Virus record (IMG/VR): IMGVR_UViG_3300013286_000038
Location: 1-30,401 of that record
Strand: one strand, 5' to 3'
Origin: a virus
Length of the DNA: 30,401 bases
Part shown: positions 14,176 through 21,310 of the stretch, piece after piece
How positions within the stretch are numbered: the stretch's first letter is position 1
Layout: the number at the start of each line of letters is the position of its first letter
Translations under genes and position numbers: made by a program
Notes under the pieces: model-generated
Told to the model about the DNA's origin: nothing
Databases searched by the model: none
The model's input: the letters and a program-made list of their open reading frames with translations, nothing else

Positions 14176-14958
14176 ATGCAAATGATCGACGTAATAAAGA
14201 AATTAGCCGAATTAGATGAGGCTAATGTACCAAAGCCAATGGTTCAAATGGCCAATGATCCAACCGTTGCGGTCATTACAGAATCTATCACAGGTGAAGC
14301 TGGAATGCCAATGGCATCACCAACAGCATCTCCTTCTGTTCCTGCAAGTTTCAGTATCAATGCTTCAGCCGCTAACGGAAACGAAGTCAGCACAATGTTG
14401 CGTGATATCCTAAACCTAGCAGGTATGAAAGAAGTTGGCCAAGCAGATATTAATCCTAAAGATGCTGGTGCTACACTGACTGCTGAACCAAGTCAAGGCG
14501 CTGACGGCGATATGAGATCTGCTATCGATGCCATTGCTGGCATGGACGACGAAAGCATGGGCATGATGGACGACGAAAGCATGGGCATGGACATGGGCGA
14601 TACTGGTGCAGAACTAGGCACAGCAGGTCCAGGCGGCACACAAGACGTTGGCCAAATGGCCGATGAAGTAGCTGACATGACTGACCAAATATCAGGCACG
14701 AGTAAAGATGAACTGGGCCTAGAAAGCCTACGTCAATTTGACAACAGCCCACAAGAACAAACTAGAGATTATAATCCAAACGATTTTGCAAATATCATCA
14801 ACAAAGTACGTAAATTTGATTACACATCTACTCCAGCTAATAACAATTTACCAGAAAGCCTGGAACAACAATATGTTCCAGCAGAACAAGAAGATAATTT
14901 ATTAGACATGACACAGAAACTATTCCAAGAATATCAAGGTTTTATCAAGAATATCTAA
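14176..14958 (+). CDS. Acidic Met/Gly-rich protein, head-core/scaffold-like candidate
   Basis: Not recognised; 260 residues, very acidic with a central Met-Asp-Gly rich region (GMDDESMGMMDDESMGMDMG) produced by a perfect 24-base tandem repeat, and long Ala/Ser/Pro stretches. Several (L/I)XE sites (LAE, LDE near the N terminus; ITE) could be prohead-protease sites. The last ~60 residues look structured (DFANIINKVRKFDY; DNLLDMTQKLFQEYQGFIKN). ATG at 14176 is chosen because AAGGAAGAAA ends 5 bases before it and it lies just past the previous stop. Its position after a capsid-targeting protein and before gp17 and its composition suggest a core or scaffold-like role, but this is inference. A strong terminator follows. 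Confidence 0.6.
   Translation: MQMIDVIKKLAELDEANVPKPMVQMANDPTVAVITESITGEAGMPMASPTASPSVPASFSINASAANGNEVSTMLRDILNLAGMKEVGQADINPKDAGATLTAEPSQGADGDMRSAIDAIAGMDDESMGMMDDESMGMDMGDTGAELGTAGPGGTQDVGQMADEVADMTDQISGTSKDELGLESLRQFDNSPQEQTRDYNPNDFANIINKVRKFDYTSTPANNNLPESLEQQYVPAEQEDNLLDMTQKLFQEYQGFIKNI
14542..14589 (+). repeat. Perfect 24-bp tandem repeat (two copies)
   Basis: Two adjacent identical 24-base units (14542-14565, 14566-14589), each encoding MDDESMGM, in frame within the acidic protein gene. Confidence 0.9.
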
Positions 14959-14972
14959 AATAGCAAATTACC

Positions 14973-15000
14973 AAATAGGCTCTTAGGAGCCTATTTTTTT
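14973..15000 (+). terminator. Rho-independent terminator before gp17
   Basis: Perfect 10-bp stem AAATAGGCTC / GAGCCTATTT with a 4-base loop, then a run of T residues to 15000. Confidence 0.92.
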
Positions 15001-15002
15001 CA

Positions 15003-15009
15003 GTAAATA
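15003..15009 (+). promoter_or_regulatory. Late promoter for gp17
   Basis: GTAAATA ends exactly 5 bases before the gp17 ATG at 15015, immediately after the terminator. Predicted first base of the mRNA is the A of the ATG; no Shine-Dalgarno. Confidence 0.7.
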
Positions 15010-15014
15010 AACGT

Positions 15015-16607
15015 ATGAGTTTATCCAATAGCAACAACCTAATCAAAACAGCAAATAAGACTTTGAAATATTCAGAGCAGGATATTGTTGATTTACGGTT
15101 GTGTTCAGACCTTGATACCGGTCATAAATATTTTCTTAAAAAATTCTTCTACATACAGCATCCAACTCGCGGACAAATACAGTACCAAGCATACGAGTAT
15201 CAGGATCGTCTTGTAGATAGTTTACACGAATACAGATTTAACGTAAACATGTTACCGCGACAAAGTGGTAAAACAACCACAGCAGTTGGTTATCTGCTTT
15301 GGTATGCTATGTTTAATCCAAACGTTACTATTCTAATTGCCGCGCACAAATATACAGGCGCACAGGAAATTATGCAACGCCTACGTTATGCATATGAAAC
15401 TTGCCCTAATCATATTCGTTGTGGAGTTAAGAGCTACAATAAACAGTCAATTGAGTTTGATAATGATTCACGTATTGTAGCGCAGACAACGACAGAAAAC
15501 ACAGGTCGTGGCATGTCTATATCACTACTCTACTGTGACGAGTTCGCTTTCGTTCCTGACAACATTGGCAAGGAATTTTGGACTTCGATATCACCTACAC
15601 TGGCTACTGGTGGTAAGGCCATTATTACATCAACTCCTAACAGTGACGAAGATCAATTTGCTGAAATATGGTTTGGTGCTATTAAAACTGAAGACGAGTT
15701 TGGAAATCAGAAAGAGAATAATCTAGGTATCAACGGATTCCACGCATACACGAGTCATTGGTCAGATCATCCAGATCGAGATGACGCTTGGGCGGCTGTG
15801 GAAAAAGGCCGCATCGGTGAAGAACGTTTCCGTCGTGAGTATGGTTGCGAATTCTTAGTTTATGATGAAACGCTTATCAACAGTATTCATCTGGCGTCTA
15901 TGACAGGAAATGAACCAACTACAAAAATGGGGCAGGCACGATGGTATAAAAAGATTGACCCTAAATCTACCTACATCCTCAGTTTAGATCCTGCGCTGGG
16001 TACAGGCGGTAACTATGCGGCCATCGAAGTTACAGAATTACCTAGCCTGATACAGGTAGGAGAATGGCATCATAATCTTACTCCGGTACAGAGTCAAGTT
16101 AAAATACTACGGGACATGTGTAGATACATTGATGATGCCTGCATAGAAAAAGGTGTGCAAAGTACCATTTATTATTCAGTAGAAAATAATACACTAGGCG
16201 AGGGCGCTCTGGTTGCTATTAACGAGCTAGGCGAAGAAACATTTCCGGGCATGTTCATGAGCGAGCCTATTAAAAAGGGCAATACTCGAAGATATCGCAA
16301 GGGCTACAACACCACAGAAAAAGCTAAAATCGCAACATGCGCCAAGTTGAAACACCTAATTGAAACCAAAAAGATGACTATAAACTCACAGGCATTTATC
16401 AGTCAACTTAAAACATACGTAGCCACAGGCACCAGTTTTGCGGGTAAAAATGAAGAATCAGACGACCTAGTGGCATCTATGTTGGTAAATCTACGCATGA
16501 TCATGCAGTTACAGGACTGGGATCCTGCGGTCTACGATACCATGCACGACTATGTAAACAACGAAATGGAGCTTCCGTTGCCGATATACGTAAGTACCAG
16601 TTTTTAA
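15015..16607 (+). CDS. 17: Terminase large subunit (T4 gp17-like)
   Basis: Packaging motor: ATPase plus headful nuclease acting at the portal. Walker A-type motif MLPRQSGKTTT at residues 79-89, Walker B LLYCDEFAF (near 172-180, with DE), the coupling region ITSTPN shortly after, and the RNase H-like nuclease domain starting ILSLDPALGTGGNYA (near 320) with a final acidic SDDLVASML near 480. Length 530 compared with 610 in T4. The ATG at 15015 directly follows the late element and terminator, with no Shine-Dalgarno. The preceding terminator isolates it from upstream transcripts, so it is likely expressed only from its own late promoter. Motif order and spacing leave little doubt. Confidence 0.95.
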   Translation: MSLSNSNNLIKTANKTLKYSEQDIVDLRLCSDLDTGHKYFLKKFFYIQHPTRGQIQYQAYEYQDRLVDSLHEYRFNVNMLPRQSGKTTTAVGYLLWYAMFNPNVTILIAAHKYTGAQEIMQRLRYAYETCPNHIRCGVKSYNKQSIEFDNDSRIVAQTTTENTGRGMSISLLYCDEFAFVPDNIGKEFWTSISPTLATGGKAIITSTPNSDEDQFAEIWFGAIKTEDEFGNQKENNLGINGFHAYTSHWSDHPDRDDAWAAVEKGRIGEERFRREYGCEFLVYDETLINSIHLASMTGNEPTTKMGQARWYKKIDPKSTYILSLDPALGTGGNYAAIEVTELPSLIQVGEWHHNLTPVQSQVKILRDMCRYIDDACIEKGVQSTIYYSVENNTLGEGALVAINELGEETFPGMFMSEPIKKGNTRRYRKGYNTTEKAKIATCAKLKHLIETKKMTINSQAFISQLKTYVATGTSFAGKNEESDDLVASMLVNLRMIMQLQDWDPAVYDTMHDYVNNEMELPLPIYVSTSF

Positions 16608-16613
16608 TAAATA
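16607..16613 (+). promoter_or_regulatory. Late promoter for the 726-residue protein
   Basis: ATAAATA overlaps the gp17 stop codon by one base and ends exactly 5 bases before the ATG at 16619. No Shine-Dalgarno; leaderless mRNA predicted. Confidence 0.7.
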
Positions 16614-16618
16614 CACAC

Positions 16619-18799
16619 ATGAATGCTATAGAACTAATTTCACAGGATTTATTTGACAAAGTACGCAGTCGATTTTCTAACCTACAAATGGGCGATGATA
16701 GCGGCGCAGTGACAGTCGATCCTACAGAAGCAAGATTTTTTGACTTTGACTTTGTTGTAGAAGGAAATAACCTAGGACGTATAAGCGTTAGTATCAACGA
16801 CTTAGGTAATTTAAAATTATTCTACAGCCAAGGAATCGTAGAAGAACGCGATCCTGTTACCCAACAATTTTGGTTTGATTTCTTAAAAGAAATGAGACAA
16901 TTCGCAATGCGTAGACTACTACGTTTTGACCCAAGAGACATCACAAAGGGCAATTTAGAAAAAAACGATTTTCAATATCTTGCTCAAAACGGACCCAAGG
17001 AAGACAACATGACAGAATCAACAATGTACGGTAGCTCAAAGAGCAGTTATCGCCCACTAGACAAGACCTTACTAATTATTCGCCATAATAACAAGGTCGG
17101 CGAAGACCGTGGCGCTCGTAGCCGTAGTAACAACATTCAATCGATCTTCATTCAAAACGAAGCAGGCGAACGGTTCAAGTACCCTATGATCCATATGGCA
17201 GGCGCAAAAGCCATGCAACGTCACGTATCAAACGGTGGAGCCACATATGATGAAGCTGGTCAATCAATTATCAAAATGAGCGAACAGATTCGTGCTTTGA
17301 GTACATTCAAGCGCCAAGTCGGCCACTCCGAACAACTTACGCAAGAAGCATTAGGAATCGTTGACCGCGCCGGTTCAAAATTATCTGAATTAAGATCAAC
17401 TATCGAAAACTTATCCAAGCAGACTTACTATGCAGAGTGGAGAGAAAGTCTAGCAACACTAGATATTGCGGAACAAACAGAATTAGATTCAACAACATTT
17501 GAAGATTATAAATCTAAATTTACAATAAGCAGTTTTAAAGAAGACCTAACACAATACTTTCCGTTATTGTACAGTATCATGCAGGAAGCAGGCGATCTAG
17601 ACTTGGCAGAATATGTAGGTGAAGATAAAGAAGAAACATGTGACGACTGCGGCGAACCAGTCGACGATTGTGACTGCGATGATCACGATCATCCTAAAGA
17701 AGGACTTGAAGCATTTGAAGACTGGGCAAATGAAATTGTAGAAGGCCCAAACAAGAGCGACATTCCTGCGTCCCAACGCAAAGCCAAGGGCGGCGATTGG
17801 AAAGTATCCACAAAAGATTTAGAAGATGAAAAAGAAAAGAGCCCCACAGGTTCAGCAGGTCTTGCTAAACGCAAGAAAGAGTTAGGCATGAACGAAGGTG
17901 CATATCAAGATTTGGGCCCGAATGGTAGAGAAATCTATACCAAGGTACAAGCACTACGTGACAAGATCAGAAACGGTGAAGTCAAGCCAGACGAAAAAAT
18001 GCAACAAGATTTTGATAATCTATTAGTTGGGCACGGCATGGATCCGGAGTTTGCAGAAACAGAGTGGATGCGTATAACTGGTCAGTCGTCAAAGCCAACT
18101 ATCGATCCTAGCCTAAGAAAAGAAGCTCCTCCAATGACTGCTCCTAAAGACAGTGATGACGAGGATGATGATGCAAGTTTCTTGCAAAAGTTACGTATGC
18201 AAGCCAAAGGCGGTTCGATTAAACCAGGTGTTGACACGGGCGGTATGGATGAAGAAAATGAAATGCCAAGCGGCCAAAGTAATGCTTTGCCGATCAAAGA
18301 AATTGCTGAAAAAGTATTAAGTCACATTGATCGCGAGACCGGTGGATGCCCACTAGGTGCTACAGCAGTTGGTATCCAAGTTGCCAAAGAACACGGCGAT
18401 GCGGCAGGTGCTCTTGCTGAGAAATTAGTACATCACCTACAAGCCAAGATCGAAGCCAAGAAGCAAATGGAAACCATGCGCAGATTAGCAGGCCTTCCTC
18501 CGTTAATCGAAGCTGACAAGAAAACAATGAGTAAAGCCGCCAAAGGCATGATGAAGTACGGCAAGGATGGCATGAAAGCTCTAGCCAAAGCTGGAAAAGA
18601 AGGCAAGAACTTGGACAAGGTTCGTGACAAGTATAACAAGTACGATGAATCAACCGGAAAGACCATGAGTCGTGCGGCCAAGGGCAATGAGAAGTACGGC
18701 AAGGACGGAATGAAAGAGTTAGCCAAAGCTGGTCGTGAAGGCGCAAGCGAAAAGAAGTTAGATACTATTCGCAAAAAGCACGACAACTACAAAGACTAA
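16619..18799 (+). CDS. Large late protein of unknown function with Lys-rich C-terminal repeats
   Basis: Function not recognised; 726 residues. Part 1 (1-about 335) looks globular: FFDFDFVVEGNNLGRISVSI, FWFDFLKEMRQFAMRRLLRF, LIIRHNNKVGEDRGARSRSN, FKYPMIHMAGAKAMQRHVSN. Then a Cys/His/Asp cluster, CDDCGEPVDDCDCDDHDH from residue 341, that could bind metal. Part 2 is polar, linker-like, with acidic runs. A short Cys-containing segment (ETGGCPLGATAV) follows near 565. The end is two 46-residue Lys-rich repeats. The next unit is the early gp32 operon, and a terminator follows. It shares the leaderless late promoter type with gp17. A virion or packaging-associated role is inferred from timing and position; the basic tail suggests nucleic-acid contact. 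Confidence 0.75.
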   Translation: MNAIELISQDLFDKVRSRFSNLQMGDDSGAVTVDPTEARFFDFDFVVEGNNLGRISVSINDLGNLKLFYSQGIVEERDPVTQQFWFDFLKEMRQFAMRRLLRFDPRDITKGNLEKNDFQYLAQNGPKEDNMTESTMYGSSKSSYRPLDKTLLIIRHNNKVGEDRGARSRSNNIQSIFIQNEAGERFKYPMIHMAGAKAMQRHVSNGGATYDEAGQSIIKMSEQIRALSTFKRQVGHSEQLTQEALGIVDRAGSKLSELRSTIENLSKQTYYAEWRESLATLDIAEQTELDSTTFEDYKSKFTISSFKEDLTQYFPLLYSIMQEAGDLDLAEYVGEDKEETCDDCGEPVDDCDCDDHDHPKEGLEAFEDWANEIVEGPNKSDIPASQRKAKGGDWKVSTKDLEDEKEKSPTGSAGLAKRKKELGMNEGAYQDLGPNGREIYTKVQALRDKIRNGEVKPDEKMQQDFDNLLVGHGMDPEFAETEWMRITGQSSKPTIDPSLRKEAPPMTAPKDSDDEDDDASFLQKLRMQAKGGSIKPGVDTGGMDEENEMPSGQSNALPIKEIAEKVLSHIDRETGGCPLGATAVGIQVAKEHGDAAGALAEKLVHHLQAKIEAKKQMETMRRLAGLPPLIEADKKTMSKAAKGMMKYGKDGMKALAKAGKEGKNLDKVRDKYNKYDESTGKTMSRAAKGNEKYGKDGMKELAKAGREGASEKKLDTIRKKHDNYKD
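18521..18796 (+). repeat. Two 46-residue Lys/Ala-rich C-terminal repeats
   Basis: Period 138 bases: copies start at 18521 and 18659. Shared pattern: KTMS(K/R)AAKG, KYGKDGMK, LAKAG(K/R)EG, then LD, R, K, Y. Bases are well conserved too (for example AAGTACGGCAAGGA in both). Confidence 0.85.
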
Positions 18800-18830
18800 T
18801 AGGTTAAACCACTCTTTAAAAGAGATCAAG

Positions 18831-18854
18831 AAAGGCAGAAATATTCTGCCTTTT
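18831..18854 (+). terminator. Rho-independent terminator before the gp32 operon
   Basis: Perfect 10-bp stem AAAGGCAGAA / TTCTGCCTTT with a 3-base loop, followed by T and a C/T stretch. Separates late transcription of the 726-residue gene from the early operon. Confidence 0.85.
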
Positions 18855-18857
18855 CTC

Positions 18858-18886
18858 TTGACTTGATAAATAAAAGTGCGTACAAT
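18858..18886 (+). promoter_or_regulatory. Early (sigma70-type) promoter for the gp32-UvsX operon
   Basis: TTGACT (18858-18863), exactly 17 bases, TACAAT (18881-18886); start near 18893. Directly downstream of the terminator. The spacer contains a late element (18866-18872). Confidence 0.75.
18866..18872 (+). promoter_or_regulatory. Late promoter element overlapping the gp32 early promoter
   Basis: ATAAATA inside the spacer of the sigma70-type promoter. If active, transcription would begin near 18878 and give the gp32 mRNA a leader of about 90 bases late in infection. Confidence 0.5.
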
Positions 18887-18893
18887 ATAACGT

Positions 18894-18923
18894 ATGCAGA
18901 TTCTTAAATGTAGTTGCATTTAG
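18894..18923 (+). CDS. Possible 9-codon leader ORF in the gp32 5' leader
   Basis: ATG at 18894 then CAG ATT CTT AAA TGT AGT TGC ATT and TAG, encoding MQILKCSCI. The ATG lies 7 bases after the -10 box, that is at or next to the predicted early start of transcription, so it would be a leaderless micro-ORF. Its second half forms the leader hairpin. Nothing but position supports translation. Confidence 0.25.
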   Translation: MQILKCSCI

Positions 18924-18957
18924 GAAACAGGCAAAACAAAGGCATAACATTAAGGAG
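18903..18957 (+). promoter_or_regulatory. Candidate gp32 translational operator: hairpin plus A-rich tract and Shine-Dalgarno
   Basis: A hairpin at 18903-18924 (CTTAAATG / CATTTAGG, 8 pairs including one G-U, loop TAGTTG) is followed by an A-rich, apparently unstructured stretch to the AAGGAG at 18952-18957, 9 bases before the gp32 ATG. In T4 a structured element followed by an unstructured A/T-rich leader is what gp32 protein coats to shut off its own translation. The arrangement here is similar; the role is inferred. Confidence 0.45.
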
Positions 18958-18966
18958 AAATATATT

Positions 18967-19980
18967 ATGGCATCTTTGGCAGAAATCCGCGCAAAGCTTC
19001 AAGCGGCGCAATTAAAATCAAGTGGTCAATCGACCGGTGGTGGCGACAACGCAATTTACCCACATTGGAATATCCCAGAAAATTCAGAAGCAGTTATCCG
19101 TTTCTTACCAGACGCTGATGGCGACAACACCTTCTTCTGGATCGAACGTGCAATGATCAAATTGCCGTTCGCAGGTGTAAAGGGAGAAACAAATTCTAAA
19201 CCCGTAACAGTTCAAGTACCTTGCATGGAAATGTGGGGCGAGACCTGTCCAATACTTACTGAGGTTCGTCCTTGGTTTAAGGACAAGAGTTTGGAAGATA
19301 TGGGTCGTAAGTATTGGAAGAAGCGTAGTTACTTGTTCCAAGGTTATGTGGTTGATAGCCCACTGAAGGAAGACAAGACTCCAGAGAATCCAATCCGTAG
19401 ATTCATTATTGGTAGCCAGATCTTTAACATCGTTAAAGCGGCACTAATGGATCCAGATATGGAAGACTTGCCAACAGACATCCTACGCGGTGTTGACTTT
19501 AAAATCACCAAAACATCAAAAGGTGGTTACGCTGACTACAGCACATCTAAGTACGCTCGTCGTGAACGTGCATTGGATGATGCCGAACAAGCGGCTATTA
19601 AAGAGCATGGCTTGTTCAATCTCAAAGACTTCCTGCCTAAAAAGCCAGGCGAAGTTGAGCTCAAGGTTATGAAAGAAATGTTTGAAGCGTCAGTAGACGG
19701 TGAAGCATTTGACATGGAACGTTGGGGACAGTACTTCAAACCAGCAGGCATGGGCGGTAGTGGTCAGGCAACTGGTTCAGCACCACGTGCAACACCAGCG
19801 GCAGCTAAACCGGTGGACGAAGATGAAGTCCCTTTTGAGAGTGCGGCATCAGCACCCGCAGTTAAAGTTGCTGAAGAAGCTCCTGTGGCAGAGAAAGCTA
19901 CACCAGCGTCGAATGGCAGTGAAGCAAGTGCAAGAGCCCAAGACATTCTTGCAATGATCCGTAACCGTCAAAAAGCATAA
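18967..19980 (+). CDS. 32: Single-stranded DNA-binding protein (T4 gp32-like)
   Basis: Coats ssDNA in replication, recombination and repair. The N terminus (ASLAEIRAKLQAAQLKSSG) is the cooperativity-type basic helix, followed by the OB core with YPHWNIPENSEAVIRFLPDA, a metal-site remnant VPCMEMWGETCPIL (C86, C94, but Leu97 where T4 has the last Cys), RSYLFQGYVV and IFNIVKAALMDPDMEDLP. T4 gp32 is 301 residues; this is 337 with a longer Ala-rich acidic tail. The tail contains DEDEVPFES, like the tip of bacterial SSB proteins but internal. Start fixed by AAGGAG 9 bases upstream. First gene of an early operon with UvsX 11 bases downstream, and it also carries a late promoter element. Confidence 0.9.
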   Translation: MASLAEIRAKLQAAQLKSSGQSTGGGDNAIYPHWNIPENSEAVIRFLPDADGDNTFFWIERAMIKLPFAGVKGETNSKPVTVQVPCMEMWGETCPILTEVRPWFKDKSLEDMGRKYWKKRSYLFQGYVVDSPLKEDKTPENPIRRFIIGSQIFNIVKAALMDPDMEDLPTDILRGVDFKITKTSKGGYADYSTSKYARRERALDDAEQAAIKEHGLFNLKDFLPKKPGEVELKVMKEMFEASVDGEAFDMERWGQYFKPAGMGGSGQATGSAPRATPAAAKPVDEDEVPFESAASAPAVKVAEEAPVAEKATPASNGSEASARAQDILAMIRNRQKA

Positions 19981-19991
19981 GGAGATAGACT

Positions 19992-21056
19992 ATGGGAAAA
20001 GCCTTCGATATTTCGAAGTTCCGCAAGTCTATCACTAAAAGTATTGATGGCTTGGGAATTGGGTTTAACGACCCGTCCGATTGGATTTCAACCGGAAATT
20101 ACGCCCTTAACTATCTTATCTCAGGGGACTTCTTCAAAGGAGTCCCTTTGGGAAAAGTAACAGTTTTTGCTGGCGAATCAGGTGCAGGTAAGAGTTACAT
20201 CTGTTCTGGCAACATTATCCGTGCCGCTCAAGAACAAGGTATCTTTGTAGTCTTAGTTGACTCAGAGAATGCCCTGGACAAGCAGTGGTTGTTGGATCTT
20301 GGTGTTGATATTTCAGAAGATAAACTTTTGAAACTTAACATGGCCATGATCGATGACGTGGCTAAAACCATTTCAGAGTTCATGAAAGAGTACAAGGTAA
20401 TGCCTTTGGAAGAACGTCCAAAAGTATTGTTTGTAATTGACAGTTTAGGTATGTTGTTGACTCCAACTGACGTAAATCAGTTTGAAGCAGGCGAGATGAA
20501 AGGTGATATGGGCCGTAAGCCTAAAGCACTTACAAGTCTTGTTCGTAACTGTGTAAACATGTTTGGTAGTTACAATGTAGGTATGGTATGTACAAATCAC
20601 ACATACGCAAGTCAGGACATGTTTGATCCAGATGACAAAATCAGTGGCGGTCAAGGTTTCGTCTATGCAAGTTCAATCGTTGTTGCTATGAAGAAGCTGA
20701 AACTCAAAGTTGACGCAGATGGTAATAAGGTTGCTGAAGTATTGGGTATCCGCGCCGCATGTAAGATCATGAAAACACGTTATGCTAAACCTTTTGAAAG
20801 TGTACAAGTTGAGATTCCATATTCAACTGGTATGGCTCCAACAAGTGGATTAGTTGACATGTTCGAAAAGATGGGTGTGTTATCTAAGGTCGGGAATAAA
20901 TTAGCATACACCAGCAAAGAAACTGGTGAGATTGTTGCAGAGTTCCGTAAGAATTGGACTGAAGAAAAACTACACGTTATCATGAACGAGTGGGATGCCA
21001 AGGCGGCAGAGTCTTTAACTACAACAGAAATTACTACTGAGGAAGAAGAAGCATAA
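19992..21056 (+). CDS. uvsX: UvsX recombinase (RecA/Rad51 family)
   Basis: Strand-exchange recombinase that drives recombination-dependent replication with UvsY, gp32 and the gp41/gp61 primosome. Walker A GESGAGKS at residues 61-68, Walker B VLFVIDSLGML near 145-155, and the DNA-binding loop region with DPDDKISGGQGFVYASS near 212-228. Length 354 compared with 391 in T4. AAGGAGATAG precedes the ATG and the gp32 stop is 11 bases upstream. Its stop overlaps the start of the next gene (TAATG). The C terminus is acidic (TEEEEA). Confidence 0.95.
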   Translation: MGKAFDISKFRKSITKSIDGLGIGFNDPSDWISTGNYALNYLISGDFFKGVPLGKVTVFAGESGAGKSYICSGNIIRAAQEQGIFVVLVDSENALDKQWLLDLGVDISEDKLLKLNMAMIDDVAKTISEFMKEYKVMPLEERPKVLFVIDSLGMLLTPTDVNQFEAGEMKGDMGRKPKALTSLVRNCVNMFGSYNVGMVCTNHTYASQDMFDPDDKISGGQGFVYASSIVVAMKKLKLKVDADGNKVAEVLGIRAACKIMKTRYAKPFESVQVEIPYSTGMAPTSGLVDMFEKMGVLSKVGNKLAYTSKETGEIVAEFRKNWTEEKLHVIMNEWDAKAAESLTTTEITTEEEEA

Positions 21057-21310
21057 TGGATGAAAATCTAATTATTACCCTTTGGGATATATTCCGAGAA
21101 TACATTCCAGAAAAAAATCGTGAAATGGCCGCAAATCAATACGTTGATTTCTTGCTAGGTAACGACATTAGTGCTGACACATTATCAGGTTTCAGTGGCT
21201 ACGATCCCCACTTAGATGACGCTATTAAATTAGTAGTCGAAGAAGAAGGTGTGGATGATGATGAGCCATATGACGAAGATAATATGGGCTACGAAGACGA
21301 GGAATATTAA
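21056..21310 (+). CDS. Small acidic protein coupled to UvsX
   Basis: Not recognised; 84 residues. The N-terminal half is probably helical (LIITLWDIFREYIPEKNREM), the last 25 residues are almost all Asp/Glu/Tyr (EEEGVDDDEPYDEDNMGYED). Small acidic proteins of this layout are common after uvsX in marine T4-like phages, without known function. The start overlaps the uvsX stop by one base and its own stop overlaps the next start, so all are made from one mRNA. A DNA mimic or a UvsX regulator is possible, not shown. Confidence 0.75.
   Translation: MDENLIITLWDIFREYIPEKNREMAANQYVDFLLGNDISADTLSGFSGYDPHLDDAIKLVVEEEGVDDDEPYDEDNMGYEDEEY

Noticed and set aside
15124-15130. ATAAATA inside gp17
   Set aside because: Matches the late core but lies within the coding sequence with no start codon at a suitable distance.
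18360-18746. Minus-strand open frames over the Lys-rich repeats
   Set aside because: Repetitive shadow of the repeat on the plus strand; rich in Cys/His/Arg only because of the complement.
18813-18826. Small hairpin CTCTTT-A-AAAGAG before the gp32 terminator
   Set aside because: Loop of one base is sterically poor and a full terminator follows directly.
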